Shown piece by piece: positions 7,952 through 17,535 of a stretch of DNA of 17,535 bases; position 1 is the stretch's first letter; the number at the start of each line of letters is the position of its first letter. Under the pieces are notes generated by a model that saw only the letters and a list, made by a program, of their open reading frames with translations, was not told the DNA's origin and searched no databases. Location: contig JADNRV010000687.1 of the NCBI GenBank assembly GCA_015499995.1, forward strand, positions 1 to 17,535. Reading direction: 5' to 3'. Source of the DNA: Flammula alnicola (taxonomy: Eukaryota > Basidiomycota > Agaricomycetes > Agaricales > Strophariaceae). The position numbers and the translations under genes were made by a program.

Positions 7952-8039
7952 GACAGTCAGTAGGAATCAAAACAATCAGAACAAGCGATCTCCGGTATCG
8001 GGGGGTCTTGACAGTTATCACAGGTTACGTGATGACGAG
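7952..8039 (-). repeat. Right arm of the inverted repeat
   Basis: Read on the - strand it starts CTCGTCATCACGTAACC and follows the left arm to the ACTGACTGTC region. The strongest part is 7987-8039. Confidence 0.8.
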
Positions 8040-8188
8040 GTGGGAAAAGATTGAACACAGAGACAAAAAGACCGCAAAAATTATACATATTAGGTCCTAC
8101 TACCGTCTACACACCGCCTACTTACAATTAATATTAAGCGACATTTAATTAAACTTAAAGCACTTGACTACACGAAACCGCCCGAAGT

Positions 8189-8203
8189 GTCACATGGTGT
8201 GAC
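8189..8203. promoter_or_regulatory. Palindromic GTCACA-TGG-TGTGAC site upstream of the giant gene
   Basis: Perfect 6-bp inverted repeat with a 3-bp spacer, about 90 bp before the ATG at 8295. Symmetry and position suit a dimeric transcription factor site, but no specific factor can be named. The bases after it up to the ATG include pyrimidine-rich sequence typical of fungal leaders. Confidence 0.3.
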
Positions 8204-8294
8204 TCAAGCTTCATGTAGATCTGAAACCTGAAAACAGGCCCCCGGCGCCTATTCTGTTGTTCGCTTTTCATACCCTTCTCGACTTGTGCTCACC

Positions 8295-11200
8295 ATGGCC
8301 TACCGGAATCCTGAGCCACCCTCTACGGAGGATCTCCTATACATGCTGAACCATGTTTTTCTACCCCCAAAGCTACCCCAAGAAGATGATACCATGGCAC
8401 ACCGCGACGTCGCTCTTTGTGGCTTTGCGTATAATGCCTCCCGTGAATTCGTTAGATTTCTGTCACAAAGTCAGCAGCAACAATGGTCTATCATAAGCAA
8501 GATGCTCAAGACACTGCTCGAGACTACTCGAGACCTCGACAAAGATGTACTCGTCAAGGATATATTGCGCCTCGGGGACGGAGGTCAGTTTTACTGAGGT
8601 GTATGACGTTCTGCGTAGCTCACTCATCGTCCATCCTTATCCAGAAGTTCTTGTGTTTCACATCCACGCTCAAAACGCTGCTCTTATTCTACGCAGGCTC
8701 CGAGATACTATGGTTTTTGAAGCCTTCGAGGTTTCACCAACTCCCGAGGCCGTCATGGGCGCTGAGGGGAAGCTCATTTGCTCGTATCCCGGCCCCGCTG
8801 TGGAAATTCCCCTCTATGTCGCCCGTGATCTCTCATTCGTTGAACAGCTTGTTTCCTTCCTCGTTCATATGGATGTCGATCGGTTGGATGCAGAAGCGAT
8901 GACAACCAAAGCCGGATCCAAAGTCCCCGAAACACGAGGCACGACCCACCCACGATATATCACCCAGCTCCTCATTATGATACTTTACGGGATGGGGAAG
9001 GAAGCCAAAGTCAACCGTATCACGAAGCGCATCGCGGATGACGTTTGTTGGGACAATGCTAGAAACCCTTGGCGGAGGTCGTCACTTTGGCTTGTGCTCC
9101 GCGTAGCCATCCAAACAACCGCCAACTCCCGTGAGACCTACAAGGCATTCATGGTGTTCTTGCAGGTTGAACTTCTCCGACTGTTTCTCGACCACGATCT
9201 TCCCAGCGAGCTACTCCACGCCGCTAGGGTCAAGACAAGCAGGCGGGTTCATAAGCTCGGCGCCTCTGCATCTCCACGCCTCTTGCAAGAGGTAAAGGCC
9301 GTCAGTCGAGCGATAGAGCAGCATCTTCAAGCGAGATGGTCCGAAGAGCAGCGTCTACAAGCTGTGTCTCCATCCTATACCCCACATTCCCCTGCCATCC
9401 AAAAGGACACTACGATCACTCTCCTTGAATCCCGCGCCTATCTCATGAAAATCATGCACCCCGATCCTCACGCGCACACCTTCATTGCGTTCCATCCGTC
9501 CCACTTCCCTCGTCTTCGCGACACTGATAATTTTGATCATTTCTATGGAGAGGGGTTGGCCAAAGCTGCTCAAGCTGACCCTTACGTTGCCCTAGCCGAC
9601 TTCGAATTTCTTGTTCAGGAACGATTGGATGGTTGGGTTATGGAAAACAGTCAATATGAGTCTGCATGCACGACATTGGAATCTTGCTTTGAACAGTATA
9701 TCTCCGCCGCCAAAACGCACTACTCATCCAACCCAGAGGCCGAGTCACTCATGATTTTGACGATCATGGAGCTCTGGGTCGCGCTTGATACCGTTGCCGT
9801 CATCCACTGTCCACTTCTTTTGTCCTACTCTCCTGAGATTCCAGCCTCGGTTTTGGATCCCCTCCTCCTTCGCCGAGCGAAATCCATCGAACGTGCTGCC
9901 CGAATACAACTCTACCTACGCCGCCGATACTCTAATGCCACCATTGCAACCTCCATATACTCTGATCAGCTGGACGATACTACTTTCGCCGTGCGTTATT
10001 TTCGAGAGTCGCCTTCCCTGCGGGCCGTCAAAGCCTCTATTGAGCGGGCTGCGGCGGATATCCGTGAAAAAAAGCGCGTAGAACTCCAGCAAATGAACGC
10101 GAGCCATGTGTCGCTAACCGAGCAGATTGCCGGACTTAGCTGCCAATACTACGAAGTCCGCGGATGGTCCAGACATTCCAATTCATGCTCCAAGTGCGAG
10201 CTCCAGAAGAATGCTGATCGCCTGCGTATCTCCGTTCACGAGTGGCCCCTGCCGACTCATCCTCTGGAGTCTGAAGCCATAATCTTTGAGCTCAAATGTC
10301 CTCCGGTATTCGCCATCTGGAGGACGCGGACATACCAGATCCTTCGCGACATAAGCATGGCTCACGTCAGCGCTCAGTCAAAGTTTACTCCTCATGCTCT
10401 CCTCGAGGATTACCAAGGACTTGCAGCCTGGTCGAAGAAGGGCACGTCAGGCCGCATCATCTTTGGGTCCGAGACGAAGTCATTTCTCAGAACCCACTAC
10501 CGCGATGTCAAGATTCCCGCTGACGAAGATAGCGTTTGTGTCAACAATGGCCTGCGCTTTAGGTTGCATGATAGTTTGAAAGGAGAACATGTGCTTTCGT
10601 CCTTCATTGTCAGTTTTGATTCATACTGCACACTTCGACTCCCTGAGGATGGGGAAGGATTATACCGGCATCTCCAGTATGCTGTGGCACACACAACGCA
10701 CACGCACAACGAAACCATCGTCAATCAGGGAGATTGTCCCATGAATCTGAGCATGCATGAACACCTTGCTTTCTCCAACCTTCGCTGCGGATCCCAGCTG
10801 CAATGGAAGAACATCGCCCGTGAGCTTCGCACGAATGTGTTGACGTTCTCTCGGGAGGAGGTTCATACACTCTTGATGCAAGCAGCCTGGCAGATAGGAC
10901 CCCTTTCTGATGACGACTTGATCAGAAAATGGCATTTCGAACTTGGAGTGTCGGATTTCGGTCTTGTTTTGATTCGAGAGGCTGTGGACCTCTTATCGCG
11001 CATTGAAGCCAATTGGATGGAAGGAACGACAGTCAAGAGCATCAGTATGTCTCTTGTTTCACTGGACAAATAAGTAAAACATCACGTTGACCTCCTTATT
11101 TAGTTTATCTCACGAGCCGCCTTCTCGCTTCCACTGCAGATGCCCAGGGCCAAGTGCGGCAGAGTGGATACGCACTGTTGCGCAAAGCTCGGTCGGTAAC

Positions 11201-14200
11201 GCATAAGTGGATGCGCGAGATAGTGCATAAGCTTCAAGATGCCGTGAGCGATGACGAGGCTAATGAGCTTCAGAGACGTGCCTGCGAGATGGCTGCGACC
11301 TGCCGGGCAACCTTCGATGTCGACACTGGGACTCATCTTGACGCCCTCCTTCGCTCTTCGGAAGACGTTGCCATTCTTGCCGAGTGCGCCATCATAGTTC
11401 ATGACAACATGCCACCTCATTTTTCCCACACACCCGTGGACTTTCAGAAATTGCTACATCGAGATCGCCGACTCTCTCATCTCCTGGAGTCACCTCTTAA
11501 CGAGCTCATTCATGCCGATCGATGCGGATTAGACACCGCCATCAAATGGGTTTGGTCGGAGTACCGTCGCGGAAATGGAGGGTGGCAGCAGTTGGACGAG
11601 CCCAACTCGCGATGGCTGACGTCGTTCACTGCTCCCTTGCCTGGTCAGCGAGCTCAACAGATTCATTACAACATGCTGGAAGGGAAATTGCTGGTGGACG
11701 GGAAACCGCTAGGACGTCTCCCTCGAGAGATTGTTGGTCATTCAACTTACAGACGGATCTTCGGCCAGGTATGGATGTTTTTGCGATTTGGTGTGAATAG
11801 GCTCACCTCCCTGTATCCAGAAAATTTTGGACGTCATCCCTGCTGATATGCCTGGGATGGACTACGTGACTCGATCTCTGATCTATGATTATCAGGTATA
11901 CTGTTTCCATACTTCTTTGTTATAGTGTCGGTCTAAAGCAGACGGTTGCAATAGGTTTTCTTCGCTCTTCGTGGCAGCCCTCAAAGTCTCATTATACGCG
12001 CACGAAAATCTTCAGGCCAAGTGTTCGAACTGGTTCCCCATAATGTTCTCCGGGCAGATTTTCCTACCTTTTTTGCCACGGAACACACTCATTGGATGGA
12101 CGTTCGCAGCGGCGAAGTCGAATTTCGACCCCTTGATCGGTTATGGGTCCAGTCCTCTCAGAATTGGCGGCTTGTCTTCTCACCAGACGGTCCTTCTAAG
12201 ATGACCCAACGTACACCAGAAACTCGTTACCTCATTGACATCCGAAGTGGGACATTCCAGGGCATAGCCGCACGTATTCGTCCTTTGGAGTATTCGGAAT
12301 ATCTGACCATTGTCTACGATGTTCAATCGGACAGCCACACGGACACCGTCTCGATCGAACTACCTCGATTCCGGCTTTCTTTTTTTTTGAGTAGTGGGGA
12401 GCTGGAATCGAAGAATATGCTGGGTATGGTGATCGACGAGAACCAGTGCACAGGGACCATGGTCGGACTGAGCAGCCAGCTCGTCCTTCGCCATAAAGAC
12501 CCGAGATTTGCAGCTCTCCCTCGATCGCGCTGTGTGCTCATACCCCACGGCAGCGTGGACTTCACCCTCTCCCCAGATCACAATCACGTCCGCGTGAACA
12601 TTGACACCCGCAGCAATTTCATGCGTCAAGTTATGTGGTACAAATACGAGATCGACTCCGATCTTGGGTTACTCGTTAGCAACGTCAACCTCACTAGTCG
12701 GCTCTACAGGATCTACTTGCATGCTTTGTGCAGCCATCCTCTCCCAGACCCTTTGACCAGCCAGACAGGCACCGATCACGCGCTGCAGGAATTGGGCGCC
12801 GCTGGCTGTTTCTCGTTCCAGAGGCTGACGGAGGCTGATGTCAAGCTCCTTCGGCTCATCGGAAACATCACTCCTCCTCGGCATTACTATCCGAAGCACC
12901 TTCGCGCCATGCAGACGACCAAGTGGTCTCCTCAACTTCCAGCCCTTTCTCAGCAGGGCATGTTCGACTCCGCCGTGCGCAGCATCCTGCAATATGCGCA
13001 ATCCCTAACCATCTTCGCTGAGCCAAAAGAAAGAGGAGTTGACCTTGACTACAAGCTTGACTGTGATTCCTTCTTGATGACACGTGCGACGGGGAGGAAC
13101 GCTGTCTACTACGAGGGCGGTGTCAATATATCACTGGATTTCGATAAAAGACATGATTCTCGAGATTCTCCTCATATCACTGGCCATGACTCTGATGGGA
13201 TTGAGGCCCTGAACACCTCGCGGTTGGTGTACGCTTGGCCTGTAGGCCTTACTCGCCCTCTCGAGACCTCTGAGCTTCTCGAGGCCTTCAAAGAGTGGCG
13301 CCACATGAGCGGACTTATCCCAGACCAATCTTTGATTTATACCCAAGAATGGCTGCACCTTGATCTATCCGCAAAATGGCTTAGTCTCTATGATCTCTGT
13401 CGTCGAACAGGGCAACATATCTCAACGAAGTTTGAGTTGGTGTTTTCGTTCGCTGCTCTGGCTTATAGCAAGCCAAACCTTCGGAAATATATTCCCATCC
13501 TACTAGCCGTAGCCACTATACGCAGGCCATCATTTGTTGATCCACCCCGACATTCGTCCTATGACCTGACAGATGGGTTTGAGCCCCTTCGGAAACGGGT
13601 GCGGAGTATGATTGTTTCGGGAACCTACCCTCTCGCCAGCAGCCCTGCTGGGCAGCTCTTGCGAGAACCGAATGAGACTGCAAGAGCCTTCCGTTCTCGA
13701 CAATCCATGTATCACGAGGACATTACTCAGCGTAGAATCAATAATGCAGCAGACTATTTGATGAACCAGTGGCCCTGTTCCACTCCACGATCCCCTTTCT
13801 ATCAAACCGACGATTCAAGCTGGTTCAACACCGAAGGGATCATGACCAATGTCACGGAATACTTCGCGAGCTGTTCTCGCAATACGGACCTTCGCTCATT
13901 CGCTTCTCAGGTCACAACGATGCTCCAGGAAAACTACATAGCCTCACCATTGACAGGTGGACGGATTCCCAGATTCCGTTTTGTCCCCCAGTTTGACATC
14001 AGCTATGGTCGACTTGACTCCCCTTGTACCTTAGCAAACCTTCTTTCCAGTCGTATGAATTCTGCTCCAGCGAGTTCTACCCGCAAGTTTGGAAAAGAGG
14101 CGCCCGTCAATCCCAGACAGCTTGGCCAACCCATTGACACCAGCGATTTAGAGAATCTCGTCTCACAATTTCAGCGCAACAGTCCCTCTGTGCTCGCTCA

Positions 14201-17200
14201 ACTGTATAGCGAGCGTCTCGAAAGAAGCCGGAGAGAATTACATGGCCAGCAGCCTTCCATGTTTCCCGAGGATGTACCTCCCTTTCATGTCTGTCTTGCA
14301 TATCGGGACCAGTGCCAGAGTCGCTTGCACGAAATTTCATCTTCAATCCGATCTACTTTGGCGCCTTCAACCACAACAGAAATTGTCCTCGCGGATGCAG
14401 GGTTGTGGCCTCGCATTCATCCCCGTTCCATATTACATCCCCTGGCGTCCACAGCCAGCATTCGGCTCACTCCAGAATGGGCCGAGAGTTTGACCGACTT
14501 TGCTGAGGTCTTCATCGAGTACCAGCATTCCCAGCGGCTGGTGGCATATGCCCTTCACTCAGAAGCCGACAATTTCTTTAAGGAGCTCGACAGCGCATCA
14601 TTCAACCGATCAGATGCAGAGAGGAATCCTGACTGGCTATTGATACAGGTAAGAATGAATTGTCACTGGCATACTGAGCTTAGTTTCCTGACTGCATTGA
14701 ATTATTTTCAGATTCAAGGAAACTTCATTACCCGTGCGGTCCAGTCTCGTGTTGCGCGAGAGATGATAACACCCTCCTCGAGACAGCACACGGTTCTCCA
14801 GCTCAACATGGGAGAGGGAAAATCTCATGTCATTGTGCCTCTTGTAGCGGTGGCCCTGGCTGACTCGCACAAGCTCGTTCGAGTTGTTGTTTTAAAGCCT
14901 CTTGCAGGTCAAATGTTCCATCTACTCGTCGAGCGCATTTCTGGTCTTGCCAATCGTCGAATCTTCTACCTTCCATTCTCCCGTGACGTAACAATGAACG
15001 TGCGTCAGATCCAGCATATTCGAAATCTTTTCCAGGAGTGTGCTCGCGTTCAAGGAGTCTTAGTGGCGCAGCCAGAACATATCCTTTCTTTCCGGTTGAT
15101 GGTAATTGATCGAATGCTTTCTTCGGGCTCTCCTCTCGACCACGCGGCACAGGAGTTGCAGGAGACGCAGGCATGGCTGACTTCCACTTCGCGAGATATT
15201 CTCGACGAGAGCGACGAACTTCTCCACGTTCGGTACCAACTTATCTACACTATGGATGAGCAGCAACCACTCGATGGCAGCCCGGATCGTTGGGCTACCT
15301 CGCAAAAGATATTCGACCTTGTGCGTCGCCATATAAGGCAGCTTCACGACGAATTTCCTGAGCAGGTTGAGCTTCTCGAGCACCGTGGGGTGGAGGCTTA
15401 TGCAGGAGAGTTCTCCCATGTTCGTCTGCTTGGAACCTCGGCTTCTCAGAAACTCGTTTCCCAAATTGCCCAAGATGCCTTAGACGGAGCGCTTGACAGC
15501 CTAACTTTTGTTGGTCTCAGCGCGCAGCCTCATCTCCGTACTGCAGTCCTCCGCTTTATCAAGGATCACAGTGTCGACCGTGAAACGTACCTCAGTGTCG
15601 AACATTTCTACGGAAAATCTGTTCTCTGGAAAGGCCTCCTCCTACTTCGCGGTCTCCTTGCACATGGTATCCTGGTATATGTTCTTAGTCAACGACGTTG
15701 GAGAGTGGACTATGGACTTGACTTGAAACGCTCACTGCTTGCTGTTCCTTACAGAGCTAAGGTATTTCTCACACCTTTCTAACTTCCACTTAAGGAATTT
15801 TAATCACGCCATATGCTACAGGATATGCCCAGCTTACGGAGCGAGTTCGGTCATCCAGACGTAGCCGTTTGCCTGACGTGTTTGAGCTACTACTACGGAG
15901 GTCTCACTCTCTCCCAAGTGCGAGAATGCTTTGACCTTCTCATCAAGCTCGACAATCCTCCTCTAGAGTACGAGAAGTGGGTCAAACGGGGCGGAAGAGA
16001 CATTCCTGTGTTGCTTCGCCAGCTCATAGGGGTGAACACGAAGGATGTGCAGACGTTTACAAGTGATGTTGTTCCTATCTTCCAGCATAACCAAGCCGTC
16101 GTCGACTTCTTCCTTTCACAAGTTGTTTTTCCCAAGGAGGCCAAAGAGTTTCCTTCCAAACTGGGCACGTCTGGATGGGATTTGGCGGAGCACAAGCCTA
16201 ACTTCACCACTGGTTTCAGCGGAACAAACGACAACTCTGATTTGCTACCCACGTCGATCACTCAGAGCGACCCCGTCAATCAACTACGAACAAACGCTCA
16301 AGTTCTCAGGTATCTGCTTCGACCCGAGAACGACAGGTACATCTGCACCGAAGGCGCAAAAGGACAACCATGTTCAGTGACGGAGTTTTTGGAGTTACTG
16401 GTTCGGGAGTCGCAGCAGGTCAGAGTTCTGCTTGACGTCGGGGCCCAGGTTAGCTCGTATTGTTATGAATTAAACGATATTCTAACTGTAATTATAGATG
16501 CTGGAAATGACGAACCAGCAGTTGGTCGAGCACTGGTTATCGTTAAGGCAGGACGTTGCGGCAGGTGTGTTCTTCGATGATGCGGACAAGTTGTTGGTTC
16601 TCAGTCGGGATGGCGTGGTTGAACCACTCTACTCATCACCTTTCTTTCAACTGCTTCATCAATGTGTCATCTATCTCGACGATGCGCATACGAGGGGAAC
16701 CGACCTTAAGCTTCCTGTTAACTTTCGAGCTGTGGTAACACTTGGTCCCAAAGTCACAAAAGACAGGTTGGTTCAAGGTACGTTGCTGGTTTGCCCCTCT
16801 ACTGTTAAACCATTGACACGTAAAAACATTCAGGCTGCATGCGGATGCGAAAGCTAGGTCAAGGGCAATCCATCATCTTCTGCGCTCCTCCCGAGGTGGA
16901 CAGGAGCATACGAGAGGCCGAAAACATCGGTTCATTATGCCCAGTAAAGGTCATCGACGTTCTCAGCTGGGTGATGTCGAAGACATGCACCGACATCGAA
17001 CATCACACACCCCATTGGGTCCAACAGGGTGTTGACTATCACAATAGACGAAAAGCAGACGACGCATTTTCTGCCTCTGAAGCGGACGTTGAACTTCTGA
17101 AACACGCTTGGCTTCAACCCGCAGCACGATCCCTGGACGAAATGTATGGTTTCATGACCAAATACACCTCCAACTCGGTCAACGACATTCCAGCCATGCG

Positions 17201-17535
17201 CGAGCGCCTTCGCCTGCTCGGAGTCACAACGGTGCGCGATGCACAAATGGAGGAGGAGCAGGAAAGGGAGGTCAGTCATGAGGTCGAGCAGGAGCTACAG
17301 CTGGAGAGACCCCCCAGAGTCCCGCCTGCTGTGCATCACCTGGACGAAGAAGTTCGGCGCTTTGTCCGACAGGGTACCATCCGCCCCAACTCCGACATCT
17401 TCTTCCCTCTCATGACCCCGCTCCGTTCTGAATCCGACGCGCTCAGTCCTCAGAAGCGATGGTCGAGACAACTTCTGGCTACTCGAGACTTCATGACCAC
17501 AACGAAGAACGGAAAAGAGAAATCTGTTCTCACGA
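8295..17535 (+). CDS. Giant DUF6606/DUF3638/DUF3645-family protein, SecA-like motor motifs (3' end outside window)
   Basis: Start chosen at the ATG in CACCATGGCC. Exons: 8295-8583, 8645-11044, 11140-11768, 11821-11895, 11955-14648, 14712-15761, 15822-16448, 16498-16777, 16834 to the edge. All eight introns are GT..AG with matching phases, giving 2915 codons with no stop. Family assignment is from memory of conserved blocks, not a search: N-terminal VFLPPKLPQEDD and QNAALILRRLRDTMVFEAFE (DUF6606 type); LQLNMGEGKSHVIVPLVA (about residues 2058-2075) and DILDESDELLHVRYQL (DESDE 2194-2198) in the DUF3638 region; RVDYGLD (2360-2366), AVPYRAKD and EFGHPDVAVCLTCLSYYYGG around DUF3645; YLDDAHTRGTDLKLP (RGTD 2654-2657) and RLVQGCMRMRKLGQGQS (from 2678). 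A Glu-rich coiled stretch (EEEQEREVSHEVEQELQ) starts near 2820. The order Walker A-like, DExD-like, RGTD, Arg-rich block suggests a P-loop motor ATPase of SecA/SF2 type. No signal peptide, so probably intracellular. Substrate and pathway unknown. Relatives are, as I recall, around 3000 aa, so a few hundred residues are probably missing at the right. Confidence 0.9.
14649..14711 (+). other. 63-nt intron with no stop and no frame change (giant gene)
   Basis: GTAAGA..TTTTCAG with a CTGAC branch-like site (TCCTGACTGC). Its length is a multiple of three and it contains no stop, so simple ORF reading runs straight through it. Splicing joins DWLLIQ to IQGNFITRAVQ, as expected from the family, and removes 21 residues of unlike composition. 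Confidence 0.75.

Larger units (their letters stand above)
7579..8039. mobile_element. MITE-like foldback element with long terminal inverted repeats
   Basis: The left arm (7579-7675) and the reverse complement of the right arm (about 7952-8039) align over roughly 90 nt with a few substitutions and small indels. The outer ends match as CTCGTCATC. Longer exact shared blocks are CTGTCAAGACCCCCCG and ATACCGGAGATC, and TTGTTCTG and TTGTTTT match further in. The left arm carries extra bases (ATATAA and GG). The roughly 275-nt centre is AT-rich and has no transposase, so the element would be non-autonomous. I find no convincing target-site duplication in the immediate flanks, so the exact termini and superfamily are open. 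It lies just upstream (in gene sense) of the CHAT remnant and about 250 bp before the giant gene. Confidence 0.78.

Noticed and set aside
7572..8051. AAGAT as target-site duplication of the foldback element
   Set aside because: The two copies are at unequal distances (2 and 7 nt) from the repeat ends, and a 5-bp match is expected by chance.
9355..13358. Antisense frames over the giant gene (for example 9355-9573, 12323-12629, 12669-13001)
   Set aside because: They are mirror frames of a GC-balanced, strongly coding + strand with no independent support.
7050..17535. CHAT remnant plus giant motor protein as a linked defence-like system
   Set aside because: The CHAT piece is dead, on the opposite strand and separated by a repeat element; adjacency is the only argument.
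1..17535. CRISPR arrays, bacterial operons, prophage
   Set aside because: No regularly spaced repeats or prokaryotic signals; spliced genes and an intron-containing tRNA show nuclear fungal DNA.

Overview
The window reads as nuclear DNA of a basidiomycete fungus, most likely an agaricomycete. Genes are cut by many short introns (49-95 nt, GT..AG, CTNAY-like branch sites). Start codons follow pyrimidine-rich leaders. Three protein families visible here are ones I know mainly from mushroom-forming fungi. There are no bacterial-style operons.

Layout: (1) 1-898 holds degraded-looking coding pieces I cannot assign. (2) 1618-3468 (+) is a seven-exon gene for a single-pass type I membrane glycoprotein: signal peptide, two-part lumenal region, one transmembrane helix, long Ser/Pro-rich tail ending in a PPxY motif. 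It carries a one-base frame break at about 2351. (3) 3832-4311 and 5430-5972, both (-), are two diverged copies of a small protein with one conserved Gly-rich hydrophobic block. (4) 6696-6816 is a tRNA-Leu(AAG) with a 41-nt intron. (5) 7050-7480 (-) is a broken remnant of a CHAT (caspase-like) domain with several frame breaks. (6) 7579-8039 is a foldback/MITE-like element with long imperfect terminal inverted repeats, next to that remnant. (7) 8295 to the window end (+) is nine exons of one very large gene: at least 2915 residues, still open at the right edge. It belongs to the DUF6606/DUF3638/DUF3645 family of giant fungal proteins.

The giant protein is the most interesting item. Its C-terminal third carries an ordered set of motifs (GEGKS, DESDE, RGTD, then an RLVQGCMRMRKLG block) that parallels the ATPase motifs of SecA/superfamily-2 motors, although the family is named only by DUF numbers as far as I know. 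I see no evidence that the genes here form one pathway; the neighbourhood is a normal mix of housekeeping, lineage-specific and decaying fungal sequence.
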